Shown one piece after another: positions 43,582-57,048 of a DNA stretch of 64,000 nucleotides. The stretch covers positions 682,001 through 746,000 of the forward strand of contig NW_027184078.1 in assembly GCF_041296385.1 (NCBI RefSeq), written 5' to 3'. Below the pieces are notes generated by a model. That model did not search any database, had not been told where the DNA came from, and was given only the letters and a program-made list of their open reading frames with translations. Origin of the DNA: Aphelocoma coerulescens. Taxonomy: Eukaryota; Chordata; Aves; Passeriformes; Corvidae. Made by a program: the position numbers and the translations under genes. Positions within the stretch are counted from its first letter, which is position 1. Each line of letters starts with the position of its first letter.

Positions 43582-45774
43582 AATAAAGCCTGATCCAGCC
43601 CCCCCTCAGCATATGTCCGGCTCTGGCATTGGGGCGGGGCAACTTTGGGAGCAGCCCCAGCCCTGCTCCTGCTCCCGGCTGGGCACCCAGCTGCTGGGAC
43701 ACAGGTGTGTCCTGATGCCACCGTCTACTCCTTTGAGAAGGGGAGGACAGAGTGCATCAGGGAGTTTGGTGTGGCTTACATGCGGCAAGGAGAAGGTGCA
43801 GCCCCAAACTGGCTTTCACTTCTAGAACCTTTTGCTATTGCGGGAGCAGCTGCTGGAGCTTTTCAACCGAGCTGCAAGAGTGAAAAGTGTGATGGCATGT
43901 CTATCTGAGAAGGAAGGTTCGGTGCCGCAGCCTGTTGTGCACAATTTATATGCTGATAAGAGAAGGGGGTGCTTTTGGAACGTTTTCCTTCCTGACACTT
44001 CTGTCTCTGTGAGCTTTAGCTGCTTGGACTCAGGGATACCGAAGGTATGTGAAAGTGACTGGGATGCGAGAATCATGTTGCACAGGGAACAGGGAAGGTC
44101 AGCAAATGTTTCCTGTCCTGGCACATCTCTCAGTCTGAACTGCAGCTGCAGATGCTTCACTTCCGCCAAGGACTCTGCCACCTTGAGAGAAGGATGCGCT
44201 CTATGGAGTTGAGAAAGAAAGTGCGTCTCACTAGCTTCTTTCCTCTACTTCATAGACAGCAAAGGGGCTATGAAAGGCAGCACTGGCTTTTTGTTCTAGG
44301 ACTTCTTCTTTACAAGCAGCTGCTGGATGTTTGGAAGGGGGTTTGGGATATGCAAAAATGAGAGGCTAAGATGGTAAGAGGGTAAGATGGAAGTCATCTG
44401 GCAAAAGCAGAGCTCACAAAAGGGCCAGCTGAGAAAGCTCTTGCTGCCTACAACTTCAACTGCACCCCTCAAAGCAGCAGCACACACGCTGCTCTCGGCA
44501 CTTTCCTTCTCAGCTCTACGCACCATCCTAAGCCTTGCCTCTCCCACACTCAGGATCCAAAGACAACGGCACCAGGGACTGCTCACACACTAAAGGCACC
44601 AGGACAAAAGGCTCACCAGCTTGGCCGTTGCATTCCCGCTGACAGCTCCACAGCTTGAACCCAGAGAACTGCCTGCTGCCAACAGCCTTTCCAATCACTC
44701 TGAGCACCTCATGACAAGGAGTGTGGGGAATGAATCTCCAGCAGCCTCCTGCCCCAGGCTGTCCCCCGGGAGCAGCCCTGCTCCAGGCCGTGACTGCCAC
44801 CTGCACAGCCAAAGGACCCAGAGCCGGTGTTACACACCACGGCTGTGCCTGGCACAGAGACACCAGTGGCCACACAAGTGGCCATGGCACTGTCCACACA
44901 CAGTCCCTGCTGCTGCTCCCCCAGCCGCTGGCACCAACTCCCAGCCACCCACTCCTAAAGCCACGGGGCCCACTGGGACACTGCGGGGGCTCGTGGAAGC
45001 CAGCGGCCATTGTGACACAGCGGGGCTGCACAGAGCCCACGGTGCTTTGTGACCCGTGGCTCCCAGGAGAGCCTTTGTGATGCTGGGGAACTACAAGGAA
45101 GCCTGGCTCCTCTGTGACACCACCACAGAAGCTCAGGGGAGCCCTGGAGACCGTGCTGATGCTATGGAACCTGATGCAACCCTGCCTCCTCTGTGACACC
45201 ACAGAACCTCTGGGAGCCCTGGAGACCGTGGTGATGCTATGGAACCTGATGCAACCCTGCCTCCTCTGTGACACCACAGAACCTCTGGGAGCCCTGGAGA
45301 CCGTGCTGATGCTATGGAACCTGATGCAACCCTGCCTCCACTGTGACACCACAGAAGCTCAGGGAGCCCTGGAGACTGTGGTGATGCTATGGAACCTGAT
45401 GCAACCCTGCCTCCACTGTGACACCACAGAAGCTCGGGGAGCTCTGCAGACCGTGGGGATGCTGGCGAAGCTGACGGAACCCTGGGCACCACAGTGACGC
45501 TCTGGAACCTGGTGGAACCGAGGGGCCACAGTGACACTGTGGGGCCTTTTGGAAGCAACAGGACCCTGGTGGGAAGCCACGGGATGATTAATCCTGCACG
45601 AACCTGCTCCAGGTGGGCTCCTCTCTCCCGGCTTCCACAGGTGCTGCTAGGATCCCACTCCGGCACTGGCTTGGCACGGGCTCACGGCTTCCTTTGGCAA
45701 TGGCTCTGCTCCAGGATGGCATGCTGCAGAGAATGCAGGTAGATTTTGTGCTCACTCCTGGCATGCAGCTGGAC
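43582..45774 (+). repeat. Macrosatellite unit 9 (short)
   Basis: 2,193 bp, four subrepeats. Has TTGGCCGTTGC near 44624 (shared with unit 14) and GACGCTCTGG near 45497 (private). Confidence 0.95.
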
Positions 45775-47967
45775 AATAAAGCCTGATCCAGCCCCCCCTC
45801 AGCATATGTCCGGCTCTGGCATTGGGGCGGGGCAACTTTGGGAGCAGCCCCAGCCCTGCTCCTGCTCCCGGCTGGGCACCCAGCTGCTGGGACACAGGTG
45901 TGTCCTGATGCCACCGTCTACTCCTTTGAGAAGGGGAGGACAGAGTGCATCAGGGAGTTTGGTGTGGCTTACATGCGGCAAGGAGAAGGTGCAGCCCCAA
46001 ACTGGCTTTCACTTCTAGAACCTTTTGCTATTGCGGGAGCAGCTGCTGGAGCTTTTCAACCGAGCTGCAAGAGTGAAAAGTGTGATGGCATGTCTATCTG
46101 AGAAGGAAGGTTCGGTGCCGCAGCCTGTTGTGCACAATTTATATGCTGATAAGAGAAGGGGGTGCTTTTGGAACGTTTTCCTTCCTGACACTTCTGTCTC
46201 TGTGAGCTTTAGCTGCTTGGACTCAGGGATACCGAAGGTATGTGAAAGTGACTGGGATGCGAGAATCATGTTGCACAGGGAACAGGGAAGGTCAGCAAAT
46301 GTTTCCTGTCCTGGCACATCTCTCAGTCTGAACTGCAGCTGCAGATGCTTCACTTCCGCCAAGGACTCTGCCACCTTGAGAGAAGGATGCGCTCTATGGA
46401 GTTGAGAAAGAAAGTGCGTCTCACTAGCTTCTTTCCTCTACTTCATAGACAGCAAAGGGGCTATGAAAGGCAGCACTGGCTTTTTGTTCTAGGACTTCTT
46501 CTTTACAAGCAGCTGCTGGATGTTTGGAAGGGGGTTTGGGATATGCAAAAATGAGAGGCTAAGATGGTAAGAGGGTAAGATGGAAGTCATCTGGCAAAAG
46601 CAGAGCTCACAAAAGGGCCAGCTGAGAAAGCTCTTGCTGCCTACAACTTCAACTGCACCCCTCAAAGCAGCAGCACACACGCTGCTCTCGGCACTTTCCT
46701 TCTCAGCTCTACGCACCATCCTAAGCCTTGCCTCTCCCACACTCAGGATCCAAAGACAACGGCACCAGGGACTGCTCACACACTAAAGGCACCAGGACAA
46801 AAGGCTCACCAGCTTGGCCTTTGCATTCCCGCTGACAGCTCCACAGCTTGAACCCAGAGAACTGCCTGCTGCCAACAGCCTTTCCAATCACTCTGAGCAC
46901 CTCATGACAAGGAGTGTGGGGAATGAATCTCCAGCAGCCTCCTGCCCCAGGCTGTCCCCCGGGAGCAGCCCTGCTCCAGGCCGTGACTGCCACCTGCACA
47001 GCCAAAGGACCCAGAGCCGGTGTTACACACCACGGCTGTGCCTGGCACAGAGACACCAGTGGCCACACAAGTGGCCATGGCACTGTCCACACACAGTCCC
47101 TGCTGCTGCTCCCCCAGCCGCTGGCACCAACTCCCAGCCACCCACTCCTAAAGCCACGGGGCCCACTGGGACACTGCGGGGGCTCGTGGAAGCCAGCGGC
47201 CATTGTGACACAGCGGGGCTGCACAGAGCCCACGGTGCTTTGTGACCCGTGGCTCCCAGGAGAGCCTTTGTGATGCTGGGGAACTACAAGGAAGCCTGGC
47301 TCCTCTGTGACACCACCACAGAAGCTCAGGGGAGCCCTGGAGACCGTGCTGATGCTATTGAACCTGATGCAACCCTGCCTCCTCTGTGACACCACAGAAC
47401 CTCTGGGAGCCCTGGAGACCGTGCTGATGCTATGGAACCTGATGCAACCCTGCCTCCACTGTGACACCACAGAAGCTCAGGGAGCCCTGGAGACTGTGGT
47501 GATGCTATGGAACCTGATGCAACCCTGCCTCCACTGTGACACCACAGAACCTCTGGGAGCCCTGGAGACCGTGCTGATGCTATGGAACCTGATGCAACCC
47601 TGCCTCCACTGTGACACCACAGAAGCTCGGGGAGCTCTGCAGACCGTGGGGATGCTGGCGGAGCTGACGGAACCCTGGGCACCACAGTGACGCTATGGAA
47701 CCTGGTGGAACCGAGGGGCCACAGTGACACTGTGGGGCCTTTTGGAAGCAACAGGACCCTGGTGGGAAGCCACGGGATGATTAATCCTGCACGAACCTGC
47801 TCCAGGTGGGCTCCTCTCTCCCGGCTTCCACAGGTGCTGCTAGGATCCCACTCCGGCACTGGCTTGGCACGGGCTCACGGCTTCCTTTGGCAATGGCTCT
47901 GCTCCAGGATGGCATGCTGCAGAGAATGCAGGTAGATTTTGTGCTCACTCCTGGCATGCAGCTGGAC
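45775..47967 (+). repeat. Macrosatellite unit 10 (short)
   Basis: 2,193 bp, four subrepeats; the missing subrepeat is a different one from unit 9, judged by the remaining variant order. Confidence 0.93.
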
Positions 47968-50235
47968 AATAAAGCCTGATCCAGCCCCCCCTCAGCATAT
48001 GTCCGGCTCTGGCATTGGGGCGGGGCAACTTTGGGAGCAGCCCCAGCCCTGCTCCTGCTCCCGGCTGGGCACCCAGCTGCTGGGACACAGGTGTGTCCTG
48101 ATGCCACCGTCTACTCCTTTGAGAAGGGGAGGACAGAGTGCATCAGGGAGTTTGGTGTGGCTTACATGCGGCAAGGAGAAGGTGCAGCCCCAAACTGGCT
48201 TTCACTTCTAGAACCTTTTGCTCTTGCGGGAGCAGCTGCTGGAGCTTTTCAACCGAGCTGCAAGAGTGAAAAGTGTGATGGCATGTCTATCTGAGAAGGA
48301 AGGTTCGGTGCCGCAGCCTGTTGTGCACAATTTATATGCTGATAAGAGAAGGGGGTGCTTTTGCAACGTTTTCCTTCCTGACACTTCTGTCTCTGTGAGC
48401 TTTAGCTGCTTGGACTCAGGGATACCGAAGGTATGTGAAAGTGACTGGGATGCGAGAATCATGTTGCACAGGGAACAGGGAAGGTCAGCAAATGTTTCCT
48501 GTCCTGGCACATCTCTCAGTCTGAACTGCAGCTGCAGATGCTTCACTTCCGCCAAGGACTCTGCCACCTTGAGAGAAGGATGCGCTCTATGGAGTTGAGA
48601 AAGAAAGTGCGTCTCACTAGCTTCTTTCCTCTACTTCATAGACAGCAAAGGGGCTATGAAAGGCAGCACTGGCTTTTTGTTCTAGGACTTCTTCTTTACA
48701 AGCAGCTGCTGGATGTTTGGAAGGGGGTTTGGGATATGCAAAAATGAGAGGCTAAGATGGTAAGAGGGTAAGATGGAAGTCATCTGGCAAAAGCAGAGCT
48801 CACAAAAGGGCCAGCTGAGAAAGCTCTTGCTGCCTACAACTTCAACTGCACCCCTCAAAGCAGCAGCACACACGCTGCTCTCGGCACTTTCCTTCTCAGC
48901 TCTACGCACCATCCTAAGCCTTGCCTCTCCCACACTCAGGATCCAAAGACAACGGCACCAGGGACTGCTCACACACTAAAGGCACCAGGACAAAAGGCTC
49001 ACCAGCTTGGCCTTTGCATTCCCGCTGACAGCTCCACAGCTTGAACCCAGAGAACTGCCTGCTGCCAACAGCCTTTCCAATCACTCTGAGCACCTCATGA
49101 CAAGGAGTGTGGGGAATGAATCTCCAGCAGCCTCCTGCCCCAGGCTGTCCCCCGGGAGCAGCCCTGCTCCAGGCCGTGACTGCCACCTGCACAGCCAAAG
49201 GACCCAGAGCCGGTGTTACACACCACGGCTGTGCCTGGCACAGAGACACCAGTGGCCACACAAGTGGCCATGGCACTGTCCACACACAGTCCCTGCTGCT
49301 GCTCCCCCAGCCGCTGGCACCAACTCCCAGCCACCCACTCCTAAAGCCACGGGGCCCACTGGGACACTGCGGGGGCTCGTGGAAGCCAGCGGCCATTGTG
49401 ACACAGCGGGGCTGCACAGAGCCCACGGTGCTTTGTGACCCGTGGCTCCCAGGAGAGCCTTTGTGATGCTGGGGAACTACAAGGAAGCCTGGCTCCTCTG
49501 TGACACCACCACAGAAGCTCAGGGGAGCCCTGGAGACCGTGCTGATGCTATGGAACCTGATGCAACCCTGCCTCCTCTGGGACACCACAGAAGCTCTTGG
49601 AGCCCTGGAGACCGTGCTGATGCTATGGAACCTGATGCAACCCTGCCTCCTCTGTGACACCACAGAACCTCTGGGAGCCCTGGAGACCGTGCTGATGCTA
49701 TGGAACCTGATGCAACCCTGCCTCCACTGTGACACCACAGAAGCTCAGGGAGCCCTGGAGACTGTGGTGATGCTATGGAACCTGATGCAACCCTGCCTCC
49801 ACTGTGACACCACAGAACCTCTGGGAGCCCTGGAGACCGTGCTGATGCTATGGAACCTGATGCAACCCTGCCTCCACTGTGACACCACAGAAGCTCGGGG
49901 AGCTCTGCAGACCGTGGGGATGCTGGCGGAGCTGACGGAACCCTGGGCACCACAGTGACGCTATGGAACCTGGTGGAACCGAGGGGCCACAGTGACACTG
50001 TGGGGCCTTTTGGAAGCAACAGGACCCTGGTGGGAAGCCACGGGATGATTAATCCTGCACGAACCTGCTCCAGGTGGGCTCCTCTCTCCCGGCTTCCACA
50101 GGTGCTGCTAGGATCCCACTCCGGCACTGGCTTGGCACGGGCTCACGGCTTCCTTTGGCAATGGCTCTGCTCCAGGATGGCATGCTGCAGAGAATGCAGG
50201 TAGATTTTGTGCTCACTCCTGGCATGCAGCTGGAC
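47968..50235 (+). repeat. Macrosatellite unit 11 (twin of unit 8)
   Basis: 2,268 bp, five subrepeats, carrying all the diagnostic variants of unit 8, which starts 6,654 bp earlier. Confidence 0.95.
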
Positions 50236-52501
50236 AATAAAGCCTGATCCAGCCCCCCCTCAGCATATGTCCGGCTCTGGCATTGGGGCGGGGCAACTTT
50301 GGGAGCAGCCCCAGCCCTGCTCCTGCTCCCGGCTGGGCACCCAGCTGCTGGGACACAGGTGTGTCCTGATGCCACCGTCTACTCCTTTGAGAAGGGGAGG
50401 ACAGAGTGCATCAGGGAGTTTGGTGTGGCTTACATGCGGCAAGGAGAAGGTGCAGCCCCAAACTGGCTTTCACTTCTAGAACCTTTTGCTATTGCGGGAG
50501 CAGCTGCTGGAGCTTTTCAACCGAGCTGCAAGAGTGAAAAGTGTGATGGCATGTCTATCTGAGAAGGAAGGTTCGGTGCCGCAGCCTGTTGTGCACAATT
50601 TATATGCTGATAAGAGAAGGGGGTGCTTTTGGAACGTTTTCCTTCCTGACACTTCTGTCTCTGTGAGCTTTAGCTGCTTGGACTCAGGGATACCGAAGGT
50701 ATGTGAAAGTGACTGGGATGCGAGAATCATGTTGCACAGGGAACAGGGAAGGTCAGCAAATGTTTCCTGTCCTGGCACATCTCTCAGTCTGAACTGCAGC
50801 TGCAGATGCTTCACTTCCGCCAAGGACTCTGCCACCTTGAGAGAAGGATGCGCTCTATGGAGTTGAGAAAGAAAGTGCGTCTCACTAGCTTCTTTCCTCT
50901 ACTTCATAGACAGCAAAGGGGCTATGAAAGGCAGCACTGGCTTTTTGTTCTAGGACTTCTTCTTTACAAGCAGCTGCTGGATGTTTGGAAGGGGGTTTGG
51001 GATATGCAAAAATGAGAGGCTAAGATGGTAAGAGGGTAAGATGGAAGTCATCTGGCAAAAGCAGAGCTCACAAAAGGGCCAGCTGAGAAAGCTCTTGCTG
51101 CCTACAACTTCAACTGCACCCCTCAAAGCAGCAGCACACACGCTGCTCTCGGCACTTTCCTTCTCAGCTCTACGCACCATCCTAAGCCTTGCCTCTCCCA
51201 CACTCAGGATCCAAAGACAACGGCACCAGGGACTGCTCACACACTAAAGGCACCAGGACAAAAGGCTCACCAGCTTGGCCTTTGCATTCCCGCTGACAGC
51301 TCCACAGCTTGAACCCAGAGAACTGCCTGCTGCCAACAGCCTTTCCAATCACTCTGAGCACCTCATGACAAGGAGTGTGGGGAATGAATCTCCAGCAGCC
51401 TCCTGCCCCAGGCTGTCCCCCGGGAGCAGCCCTGCTCCAGGCCGTGACTGCCACCTGCACAGCCAAAGGACCCAGAGCCGGTGTTACACACCACGGCTGT
51501 GCCTGGCACAGAGACACCAGTGGCCACACAAGTGGCCATGGCACTGTCCACACACAGTCCCTGCTGCTGCTCCCCCAGCCGCTGGCACCAACTCCCAGCC
51601 ACCCACTCCTAAAGCCACGGGGCCCACTGGGACACTGCGGGGGCTCGTGGAAGCCAGCGGCCATTGTGACACAGCGGGGCTGCACAGAGCCCACGGTGCT
51701 TTGTGACCCGTGGCTCCCAGGAGAGCCTTTGTGATGCTGGGGAACTACAAGGAAGCCTGGCTCCTCTGTGACACCACCACAGAAGCTCAGGGGAGCCCTG
51801 GAGACCGTGCTGATGCTATTGAACCTGATGCAACCCTGCTCCTCTGTGACACCACAGAAGCTCTTGGAGCCCTGGAGACCGTGGTGATGCTATGGAACCT
51901 GATGCAACCCTGCCTCCTCTGTGACACCACAGAACCTCTGGAGCCCTGGAGACCGTGCTGATGCTATGGAACCTGATGCAACCCCTGCCTCCACTGTGAC
52001 ACCACAGAAGCTCAGGGAGCCCTGGAGACTGTGGTGATGCTATGGAACCTGATGGCAACCCTGCCTCCACTGTGACACCACAGAACCTCTGGAGCCCTGG
52101 AGGACCGTGCTGAGCTATGGAACCTGATGCAACCCTGCCTCCACTGTGACACCACAGAAGCTCGGGGAGCTCTGCAGACCGTGGGGATGCTGGCGAAGCT
52201 GACGGAACCCTGGGCACCACAGTGACGCTATGGAACCTGGTGGAACCGAGGGGCCACAGTGACACTGTGGGGCCTTTTGGAAGCAACAGGACCCTGGTGG
52301 GAAGCCACGGATGATTAATCCTGCACGAACCTGCTCCAGGTGGGCTCCTCTCTCCCGGCTTCCACAGGTGCTGCTAGGATCCCACTCCGGCACTGGCTTG
52401 GCACGGGCTCACGGCTTCCTTTGGCAATGGCTCTGCTCCAGGATGGCATGCTGCAGAGAATGCAGGTAGATTTTGTGCTCACTCCTGGCATGCAGCTGGA
52501 C
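50236..52501 (+). repeat. Macrosatellite unit 12
   Basis: 2,266 bp. Clean to about 51830, after which one-base insertions and deletions appear every 30-80 bp within the subrepeat block. Confidence 0.93.
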
Positions 52502-54776
52502 AATAAAGCTGATCCAGCCCCCCCTCAGCATATGTCCGGCTCTGGCATTGGGGCGGGGCAAACTTTGGGAGCAGCCCCAGCCCTGCTCCTGCTCCCGGCT
52601 GGGCACCCAGCTGCTGGGACACAGGTGTGTCCTGATGCCACCGTCTACTCCTTTGAGAAGGGGAGGACAGAGTGCATCAGGGAGTTTGGTGTGGCTTACA
52701 TGCGGCAAGGAGAAGGTGCAGCCCCAAACTGGCTTTCACTTCTAGAACCTTTTGCTATTGCGGGAGCAGCTGCTGGAGCTTTTCAACCGAGCTGCAAGAG
52801 TGAAAAGTGTGATGGCATGTCTATCTGAGAAGGAAGGTTCGGTGCCGCAGCCTGTTGTGCACAATTTATATGCTGATAAGAGAAGGGGGTGCTTTTGGAA
52901 CGTTTTCCTTCCTGACACTTCTGTCTCTGTGAGCTTTAGCTGCTTGGACTCAGGGATACCGAAGGTATGTGAAAGTGACTTGGATGCGAGAATCATGTTG
53001 CACAGGGAACAGGGAAGGTCAGCAAATGTTTCCTGTCCTGGCACATCTCTCAGTCTGAACTGCAGCTGCAGATGCTTCACTTCCGCCAAGGACTCTGCCA
53101 CCTTGAGAGAAGGATGCGCTCTATGGAGTTGAGAAAGAAAGTGCGTCTCACTAGCTTCTTTCCTCTACTTCATAGACAGCAAAGGGCGTATGAAAGGCAG
53201 CACTGTGCTTTTTGTTCTAGGGACTTCTTCTTTACAAGCAGCTGCTGGATGTTTGGAAGGGGGTTTGGGATATGCAAAATGAGAGGCTAAGATGGTAGAG
53301 GGTAAGATGGAGTCATCTGGCAAAAGCAGAGCTCACAAAAGGGCCAGCTGAGAAAGCTCTTGCTGCCTACAACTTCAACTGCAGCCCCTCAAAGCAGCAG
53401 CACACACGCTGCTCTCGGCACTTTCCTTCTCAGCTCTACGCACCATCCTAAGCCTTGCCTCTCCCACACTCAGGATCCAAAGACAACGGCACCAGGGACT
53501 GCTCACACACTAAGGCACCAGGACAAAAGGCTCACCAGCTTGGCCTTTGCATTCCGCTGACAGCTCCACAGCTTGAACCCAGAGAACTGCCTGCTGCCAA
53601 CAGCCTTTCCAATCACTCTGAGCACCTCATGACAAGGAGTGTGGGGAATGAATCTCCAGCAGCCTCCTGCCCCCAGGCTGTCCCCCGGGAGCAGGCCCTG
53701 CTCCAGGCCGTGACTGCCACCTGCACAGCCAAAGGACCCAGAGCCGGTGTTACACACCACGGCTGTGCCTGGCACAGAGACACCAGTGGCCACACAAGTG
53801 GCCATGGCACTGTCCACACACAGTCCCTGCTGCTGCTCCCCCCAGCCGCTGGCACCAACTCCCAGCCACCCACTCCTAAAGCCACGGGGCCCACTGGGAC
53901 ACTGCGGGGGCTCGTGGAAGCCAGCGGCCATTGTGACACAGCGGGGCTGCACAGAGCCCACGGTGCTTTGTGACCCGTGGCTCCCAGGAGAGCCTTTGTG
54001 ATGCTGGGGAACTACAAGGAAGCCTGGCTCCTCTGTGACACCACCACAGAAGCTCAGGGGGAGCCCTGGAGACCGTGCTGATGCTATTGAACCTGATGCA
54101 ACCCTGCCTCCTCTGTGACACCACAGAAGCTCTTGGAGCCCTGGAGACCGTGGTGATGCTATGGAACCTGATGCAACCCTGCCTCCTCTGTGACACCACA
54201 GAACCTCTGGGAGCCCTGGAGACCGTGCTGATGCTATGGAACCTGATGCAACCCTGCCTCCACTGTGACACCACAGAAGCTCAGGGAGCCCTGGAGACTG
54301 TGGTGATGCTATGGAACCTGATGCAACCCTGCCTCCACTGTGACACCACAGAACCTCTGGGAGCCCTGGAGGACCGTGCTGATGCTATGGAACCTGATGC
54401 AACCCTGCCTCCACACTGTGACACCACAGAAGCTCGGGGAGCTCTGCAGACCGTGGGGATGCTGGCGAAGCTGACGGAACCCTGGGCACCACAGTGACGC
54501 TATGGAACCTGGTGGAACCGAGGGGCCACAGGGACACTGTGGGGCCTTTTGGAAGCAACAGGACCCTGGTGGGAAGCCACGGGATGATTAATCCTGCACG
54601 AACCTGCTCCAGGTGGGCTCCTCTCTCCCGGCTTCCACAGGTGCTGCTAGGATCCCACTCCGGGCACTGGCTTGGCACGGGCTCACGGCTTCCTTTGGCA
54701 ATGGCTCTGCTCCAGGGATGGCATGCTGCAGAGAATGCAGGTAGATTTTGTGCTCACTCCTGGCATGCAGCTGGAC
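52502..54776 (+). repeat. Macrosatellite unit 13 (indel-rich)
   Basis: Clean from about 52570 to 53180, then many single-base indels in homopolymers (for example CCCCCCAGCC near 53840, CAGGGGGAGCC near 54055). Confidence 0.9.
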
Positions 54777-57048
54777 ATAAAGCCTGATCCAGCCCCCCCT
54801 CAGCATATGTCCGGCTCTGGCATTGGGGCGGGGCAACTTTGGGAGCAGCCCCAGCCCTGCTCCTGCTCCCGGCTGGGCACCCAGCTGCTGGGACACAGGT
54901 GTGTCCTGATGCCACCGTCCTACTCCCTTTGAGAAGGGGAGGACAGAGTGCATCAGGGAGTTTGGTGTGGCTTACATGCGGCAAGGAGAAGGTGCAGCCC
55001 CAAACTGGCTTTCACTTCTAGAACCTTTTGCTATTGCGGGAGCAGCTGCTGGAGCTTTTCAACCGAGCTGCAAGAGTGAAAAGTGTGATGGCATGTCTAT
55101 CTGAGAAGGAAGGTTCGGTGCCGCAGCCTGTTGTGCCACAATTTATATGCTGATAAGAGAAGGGGGTGCTTTTGGAACGTTTTCCTTCTGACACTCTGTC
55201 TCTGTGAGCTTTAGCTGCTTGGACTCAGGGATACCGAAGGTATGTGAAAGTGACTGGGATGCGAGAATCATGTTGCACAGGAACAGGGAAGGTCAGCAAA
55301 TGTTTCCTGTCCTGGCACATCTCTCAGTCTGAACTGCAGCTGCAGATGCTTCACTTCCGCCAAGGGACTCTGCACCTTGAGAGAAGGATGCGCTCTATGG
55401 GAGTTGAGAAAGAAAGTGCGTCTCACTAGCTTCTTTTCCTCTACTTCATAGACAGCAAAGGGGCTATGAAAGGCAGCACCTGGCTTTTTGTTCTAGGACT
55501 TCTTCTTTACAAGCAGCTGCTGGATGTTTGGAAGGGGGTTTGGGATATGCAAAAATGAGAGGCTAAGATGGTAAGAGGGTAAGATGGAAGTCATCTGGCA
55601 AAAGCAGAGCTCACAAAAGGGCCAGCTGAGAAAGCTCTTGCTGCCTACAACTTCAACTTGCACCCCTCAAAGCAGCAGCACACACGCTGCTCTCAGCACT
55701 TTCCTTCTCAGCTCTACGCACCATCCTAAGCCTTGCCTCTCCCACACTCAGGATCCAAAGACAACGGCACCAGGGACTGCTCACACACTAAAGGCACCAG
55801 GACAAAAGGCTCACCAGCTTGGCCGTTGCATTCCCCGCTGACAGCTCCACAGCTTGAACCCAGAGAACTGCCTGCTGCCAACAGCCTTTCCAATCACTCT
55901 TGAGCACCTCATGACAAGGAGTGTGGGGAATGAATCTCCAGCAGGCCTCCTGCCCCAGGCTGTCCCCCGGAGCAGCCCTGCTCCAGGCCGTGACTGCCAC
56001 CCTGCACAAGCAAAGGACCCAGAGCCGTGTTACACACCACGGCTGTGCCTGGCACAGAGACACCAGTGGCCACACAAGTGGCCATGGCACTGTCCACACA
56101 CAGTCCCTGCTGCTGCTCCCCCAGCCGCTGGCACCAACTCCCAGCCACCCACTCCTAAAGCCACGGGGGCCCACTGGACACTGCGGGGCTCGTTGGAAGC
56201 CAGCGGCCATTGTGACACAGCGGGGCTGCACAGAGCCCACGGTTGCTTTGTGACCCGTGGCTCCCAGGAGAGCCTTTGTGATGCTGGGGAAACTACAAGG
56301 AAGCCTGGCTCCTCTGTGACACCACCACAGAAGCTCAGGGGAGCCCTGGAGACCGTGCTGATGCTATTGAACCTGATGCAACCCTGCCTCCTCTGTGACA
56401 CCACAGAAGCTCTTGGAGCCCTGGAGACCGTGCTGATGCTATGGAACCTGATGCAACCCTGCCTCCTCTGTGACACCACAGAACCTCTGGGAGCCCTGGA
56501 GACCGTGCTGATGCTATGGAACCTGATGCAAACCCTGCCTCCACTGTGACACCACAGAAGCTCAGGGAGCCCTGGAGACTGTGGTGATGCTATGGAACCT
56601 GATGCAACCCTGCCTCCACTGTGACACCACAGAACCTCTGGAGCCCTGGAGACCGTGCTGATGCTATGGAACCTGATGCAACCCTGCCTCCACTGTGACA
56701 CCACAGAAGCTCGGGGAGCTCTGCAGACCGTGGGATGCTGGCGAAGCTGACGGAACCCTGGGCACCACAGTGACGCTATGGAACCTGGTGGAACCGAGGG
56801 GCCACAGTGACACTGTGGGGCCTTTTGGAAGCAACAGGACCCTGTGGGAAGCCACGGGATGATTAATCCTGCACGAACCTGCTCCAGGTGGGCTCCTCTC
56901 TCCCGGCTTCCACAGGTGCTGCTAGGATCCCACTCCGGCACTGGCTTGGCACGGGCTCACGGCTTCCTTTGGCAATGGCTCTGCTCCAGGATGCATGCTG
57001 CAGAGAATGCAGGTAGATTTTGTGCTCACTCCTGGCATGCAGCTGGAC
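54777..57048 (+). repeat. Macrosatellite unit 14 (indel-rich)
   Basis: Indels throughout. Carries GCTCTCAGCAC (with unit 7) and GGCCGTTGC (with unit 9), so it is a mosaic of variants seen elsewhere. Confidence 0.9.

Noticed and set aside
51710..56941. Biological decay (pseudogenisation) of the last macrosatellite units
   Set aside because: The differences are almost all single-base homopolymer indels that begin abruptly and continue to the gap, which fits sequencing error better than mutation.
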